Shown here piece by piece: positions 6,685 to 9,887 of a stretch of DNA of 9,887 nucleotides. This DNA is from JBDHZK01 sp039811865 (GTDB lineage: Bacteria; Actinomycetota; Actinomycetes; Propionibacteriales; Propionibacteriaceae): NCBI GenBank assembly GCA_039811865.1, contig JBDHZK010000103.1, positions 1 through 9,887 on the forward strand. The letters are read 5' to 3'. The notes under the pieces are model-generated. The model was not told where the DNA came from and did no database searches. It was given only the letters and a program-made list of their open reading frames with translations. Both the position numbers and the translations under genes were made by a program. Within the stretch, counting starts at the first letter, position 1, and every line of letters starts with the position of its first letter.

Positions 6685-6727
6685 GCTCCACCGGTGCCGC
6701 CCCTCCGCCTTGCCGCGTCGGGTCAGC

Positions 6728-7321
6728 TCAGCCGGCGCGGCCGGTGAAGACTGCGTCGGGGAACTGTGGGCCGACACTGACGACGATGCGGACGTTCGAT
6801 CGCACGCCGGCGTCCATGCGGAAGATGTACGTCCCGTTGGCCTTTGCTCCCTGCGCCACGCTACCGGTGAACGGGGACGCCGGCGGGCCGGTGATCTCGG
6901 AGGACGCCTGATTGGCCGAATCCGTGGCGGTGACCACGACGTTGTCCAACTCGACGGGCTTGCCGGTCCGGTTGTGCACGGTGATCGTCACCGCGATCGC
7001 CGGGCCCGAGATCTCGCCGGGGTTGGTCGCCTGCGCCTGGATCCCCTTGATCGAGGCCAGATTGACCTCGAGCCCGGACGACACCGAGGCCGTCTTCTTC
7101 ACGTCGACCGACTTGGCCGGGGAGGGGGTGCCGGCGTCCACGGTTTCCTCGGCGCTGCCGGGGACCGGGGGCGGGACCGGTGTGGTGGGTAGCTGGGAGA
7201 CCGTGGGAGTCGGGACGTCCGTCGGCGTGGCCGAGGGAGTTGACTGCGTCCCGGCGGTGCAGCCGGCCAGCAAAAGCAGGCCGGCCGCACCCCACGCGAC
7301 GCCCTTACCGATGGCGCCCAT
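6728..7321 (-). CDS. Secreted lipoprotein with DUF4352-like beta domain
   Basis: This 197-residue protein has a lipoprotein signal peptide: a hydrophobic core at about 8-20 and a lipobox LLAGC with the lipidated cysteine at C21. Residues 22-70 are a Thr/Pro/Ser-rich linker that would hold the rest away from the membrane. Residues about 82-190 form a beta-rich domain with the pattern IAVTITVHNRTGKPVEL, then VVVTATDSAN and a late TYIFRMDAG segment. This resembles the DUF4352/immunoglobulin-like domains of actinobacterial and firmicute surface lipoproteins. The start ATG 7321 has GGAGGG at 7325-7330, 3 bases upstream. It sits 29 bases after the large secreted protein gene and 54 before the acyltransferase, so all three are probably one transcript. 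Function is unknown; an accessory role on the cell surface in polymer assembly is a guess. Confidence 0.85.
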   Translation of the reverse strand: MGAIGKGVAWGAAGLLLLAGCTAGTQSTPSATPTDVPTPTVSQLPTTPVPPPVPGSAEETVDAGTPSPAKSVDVKKTASVSSGLEVNLASIKGIQAQATNPGEISGPAIAVTITVHNRTGKPVELDNVVVTATDSANQASSEITGPPASPFTGSVAQGAKANGTYIFRMDAGVRSNVRIVVSVGPQFPDAVFTGRAG

Positions 7322-7350
7322 GCGCCCTCCGATCAGGGTTGTGATTTCGC

Positions 7351-9887
7351 TCAGGGGTTGGTGACGGAATAGTTGTCGAAGCTCACCGAAGCGGTTCCGG
7401 ACGGGGTCTCGTCGAGCGTCGACGACAGGCCGACGGAGCCGGCGGCCAACGGGGTGTCGTCGGTCACGGACAGTTGCGGAGCGGTCGGTGCGGTCGTCCC
7501 CACCTTCCAGGCCTTCATGGTGATGGTTCCGCCGGAGACCGTGGCGACCACGCGGTACTGGTCGCCGGCGGTGTAGGTGGCGCCCAGGTCCACCGTCTTC
7601 AGCGTGGTCACCGTGCTGCCCGCGACCTCCTTGGCCACCAGGGACAGGTCGCCGGTGCTGGAGACCGACAGGTCGAGCTGGTACTGACCGGCCGCGCTGT
7701 TGCGCACGACGAACCCGCCGCTAAGGGGCGCGCCACTGGTGGTGACGAAGCCGAGGTCGGCGGTGGACGTGGTGTTGGTCGCACTGGTCGAGGCAAGAAC
7801 CGCGCTGGTGGTGCCGGCGCTGCTCAGGCTGATGGTGCCCACCCCGGACGCGCTGGCGACGCCGTCCCCGGTGGAGTTGGAGTAGGTGTACGAGCCGCCG
7901 GTAGTCGCCGGCGCCCAGCCGGTCGCGCTGTCGGTGCCGTAGCTGTCAGCCGCGACCGTGACCGGCGCCGTCGTGGTGACGGCGATGGTCACCGATGCGG
8001 TGGCCCCCGAGTTGTCCGTAACCGTCAGCTTGACCGGGTGGCTACCTGGGCTGGCGAAGGTGTGCGTGGTCGGGCTCACCGTGGAGTCGGTCACGTTGTC
8101 GACGTTGAAGTCCCACGCCAGCGACGCGATCGTCCCGTCCGGATCGCTCGAGGTGGACGTGAAGGTACAGGTCAGCGCGGTGCACGAGGACGTGAACGAT
8201 GCGACCGGCACCTTGTTCAAGGTCACCGTCTGCGTAGTGGACGCGGTCGCGCCCAGGTTGTCGGTGACCGTCAGCTTCACCGTGTATGTGCCCCCGGCTG
8301 CAAAGGTCTTCGACGGGTTGGGCAGCGTCGAATCGACGGTGCCGTTGTTGTCGAAGTCCCAGGCGTAGGCGGCGATCGTCCCGTCCGAATCGGTGGACGT
8401 GGAGGTGAAGTTGCAGGTCAGACCGGTGCAGGTCTTGGTGAACGAGGCCACCGGCGCGACGTTCTTGGCCAGCGTGTAGTGGCTGCTGACCTGGCTCGCC
8501 GACAGGGCCGCCGAGTAGATCGCCACGTTGTCGATGGTGCCGTTCAGCCAGGGGCTGCTGGGCTTGTACGGCCAGCCGTTGACGTTGTCGCCGCCGATCC
8601 GCCAATAGCCGGTGTAGGCCTGACCCGCGGTGGGCGTGGCGCTGGAGCCCACCTGAGCGCCGTCCACATAAAGCCGCATGCCGGCCGAGGAGAGCGTCGC
8701 CACGACGTGGTGCCAGTTGCCGTTGTTCAGGCCGGGCGCGGACGCCAGCACCTTCGCGCCGCCGCTGTTCACGCCGAAGACCACCCGGCCAGCGTTGTCG
8801 ACGTAGATGTGCCGGTCATAGACCGAGGACGTCCCGGTCTGTGAGTTGCCGAACCCGACGATCTTGCCGCCGACGGTCGAGGTGGTCTTGAACCAGGCCT
8901 CGATGCTGAACGTGTTGATGCCGCCTTGCGCCGTCTGCGCTCCGGCCGTTCCGTTGGCCGTCCCGTTGAAGACACCGGCTTCCTGCGGACGTCCCGTGTA
9001 ACCCGGATTGTTCATGACCACGCCGGTCTTGGGGATCATGTTGTTCCCGCCGACCACATCGGCCAGCCGCGTCGCCCCGCGGGCATCGTCCAGCGTCCAG
9101 AAGTTGCGGGCCAGGTCGCTGACCACCTTCTTGTAGTAGGCGTCCTTGAGCGTCACGGTGGCCGGCGTGGTCACGCTCACCCACGCGCTGTGGGCCGCGT
9201 TGCCGTCCGGATCCACGGCAACGACCTTGTAGCGGTAGGTGCGGCTGGGGTCGACGCCGGTATCGATCCAGCTCATCGTTGGCCGGTACCACTCGATCGA
9301 CCAGGTGGACCACTCGTAGACGGGGGTCGTCGTGCCCTCACGGTAGATGCGGTAGGTCAGGGTCTTGTTGTCGAGATCGACGTTTGCCTTCCACGAGATC
9401 TTCACCGCGTTGCCCATCGCCTGCAGGGTGGGCTGCGAGGTGGTGCCCCCGTAGATCGGCCCCTCGGCGGAGGGGTTGCCCGGGGTCCCCTTGGTGGCGA
9501 AGCGGACGAGTCCCTGCTGGTTCTGGCCGTTCACCCTGGGGAACTCGCCGCCGACGACCAGGAAGTTGCCTTTGGCCTCGTTGGTCCAAGCGGCCTGGTT
9601 GATTCCGGTGTAGGTGCCGACCTGGAGGTTGGGGAACCAGTCGACGTGCGTGGTGGCCGGTTGCCCACCGAAGGTGTAGTAGCCGGCCTCGGTGTTTGTC
9701 GCCACCTTGCCGCTGGCGGCCTTGGTGAACGAGTCGGCGTGAATGTGCCGGCGCGGGTTGTACTCGGGCAGCGAGCCGATGTTTTGGCAGGTGTGGTGGT
9801 GATCGACCGCGTAGACGTAGCTGTTCATGGGCTCGACGTCGTAGGTGTCGCCGTGGCAGTCGGCGAGCCACCGGATGGCGCCGGTGT
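7351..9887 (-). CDS. Large secreted multidomain PKD/LamG protein, 5' end beyond window
   Basis: The frame is open at the right edge, so 844 residues of the C-terminal part are visible (numbered from the edge); the apparent ATG at 9828 is internal. Order of parts: (1) about 1-130, the end of a beta-propeller-like N-terminal region with a DCHGDTYDV motif (9-17), an HHHTC cluster (29-33) and a FLVVGGEF repeat blade; (2) about 150-242, a fibronectin type III-like domain; (3) about 300-475, a LamG/concanavalin-A-like domain with SIEAWFKT, WHHVVATL and LYVDGAQVG motifs; (4) two PKD domains at 477-556 and 559-638; (5) a C-terminal beta module at 645-844. There is no LPXTG motif, C-terminal membrane helix or catalytic motif, so it is likely released or held non-covalently. 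The domains suggest carbohydrate or protein binding in the extracellular matrix. It is followed 29 bases later by the lipoprotein gene. Confidence 0.88.
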   Translation of the reverse strand, partial: TGAIRWLADCHGDTYDVEPMNSYVYAVDHHHTCQNIGSLPEYNPRRHIHADSFTKAASGKVATNTEAGYYTFGGQPATTHVDWFPNLQVGTYTGINQAAWTNEAKGNFLVVGGEFPRVNGQNQQGLVRFATKGTPGNPSAEGPIYGGTTSQPTLQAMGNAVKISWKANVDLDNKTLTYRIYREGTTTPVYEWSTWSIEWYRPTMSWIDTGVDPSRTYRYKVVAVDPDGNAAHSAWVSVTTPATVTLKDAYYKKVVSDLARNFWTLDDARGATRLADVVGGNNMIPKTGVVMNNPGYTGRPQEAGVFNGTANGTAGAQTAQGGINTFSIEAWFKTTSTVGGKIVGFGNSQTGTSSVYDRHIYVDNAGRVVFGVNSGGAKVLASAPGLNNGNWHHVVATLSSAGMRLYVDGAQVGSSATPTAGQAYTGYWRIGGDNVNGWPYKPSSPWLNGTIDNVAIYSAALSASQVSSHYTLAKNVAPVASFTKTCTGLTCNFTSTSTDSDGTIAAYAWDFDNNGTVDSTLPNPSKTFAAGGTYTVKLTVTDNLGATASTTQTVTLNKVPVASFTSSCTALTCTFTSTSSDPDGTIASLAWDFNVDNVTDSTVSPTTHTFASPGSHPVKLTVTDNSGATASVTIAVTTTAPVTVAADSYGTDSATGWAPATTGGSYTYSNSTGDGVASASGVGTISLSSAGTTSAVLASTSATNTTSTADLGFVTTSGAPLSGGFVVRNSAAGQYQLDLSVSSTGDLSLVAKEVAGSTVTTLKTVDLGATYTAGDQYRVVATVSGGTITMKAWKVGTTAPTAPQLSVTDDTPLAAGSVGLSSTLDETPSGTASVSFDNYSVTNP
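7354..7956 (-). other. C-terminal beta module shared with the left-edge secreted protein
   Basis: This segment encodes about 200 residues that begin with DSYG and a GWAP turn and contain FVVRNSAAGQYQLDLSV and ITMKAWKVGTT stretches. The left-edge protein has DTF/GWG, LRRNGAAMYRVRLKI and LGARVWREGT in the same order and at similar distances. The likeness is clear in pattern but modest in identity. It is probably one domain family used in both proteins. Confidence 0.6.
7972..8457 (-). repeat. Tandem pair of PKD domains, 246-base period
   Basis: Two consecutive PKD domains repeat with an 82-codon period and are about 60% identical by eye. Both start with PVASFT, both carry a two-cysteine CTxLTC motif (C486/C491 and C568/C573), and both have a WDF core (509-511 and 591-593) and a VKLTVTDN strand near the end. 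The canonical WDFGDG is replaced by WDFDNNG and WDFNVDN. This is an internal duplication, older than a recent copy since the DNA has drifted. Confidence 0.8.

Noticed and set aside
7351..7400. Cell-wall sorting signal at the end of the large secreted protein
   Set aside because: The C-terminus ends in a beta strand (DNYSVTNP) with no LPXTG, membrane helix or basic tail.
7474..8844. A 456-codon plus-strand frame opposite the PKD/LamG gene
   Set aside because: It is a low-complexity Gly/Arg/Val-rich translation with no motif; the minus-strand frame has clear FN3, LamG and PKD domains.

Overview
The window is high-GC DNA with long reading frames, few non-coding gaps, a GTG start and purine-rich ribosome binding sites. 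This suggests a chromosomal segment of a Gram-positive actinobacterium. Lipobox and Sec signal peptides fit a cell that secretes across one membrane. I lean towards Propionibacteriales-like soil actinobacteria, but this is an impression from the protein styles and was not tested.

Layout. Seven genes are on the minus strand and one is on the plus strand. From the right edge, reading leftwards, the first group is: a large secreted multidomain protein (its 5' end lies outside the window; stop at 7351), a small lipoprotein (7321-6728) and a hexapeptide-repeat acyltransferase (6673-5978). The plus-strand CDP-alcohol phosphatidyltransferase (5213-5965) runs towards the acyltransferase, with only 12 bases between the two stop codons. 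It is divergent from a second minus-strand group: a Wzx-like flippase (5145-3427), a Wzy-like polymerase/ligase overlapping it by 4 bases (3430-2165) and a Wzz-like/BY-kinase-like chain-length regulator (2127-799). A 187-base non-coding leader with inverted repeats follows, then a secreted protein (from 611) that runs off the left edge.

Function. Flippase, polymerase and polysaccharide co-polymerase form a recognisable Wzx/Wzy-type exopolysaccharide export core. The acyltransferase and the CDP-alcohol phosphatidyltransferase are candidates for decorating the glycan or making its lipid partner. No glycosyltransferase or initiating phosphoglycosyl transferase is inside the window, so the cluster must extend further if it is complete. 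The two secreted proteins at the window edges share a related C-terminal-type beta-rich module. This suggests they are matrix or cell-surface proteins that go with the polysaccharide.

No tRNA, rRNA, CRISPR array, insertion sequence or phage gene was seen. Non-coding stretches are short. The only one over 100 bases is 612-798.
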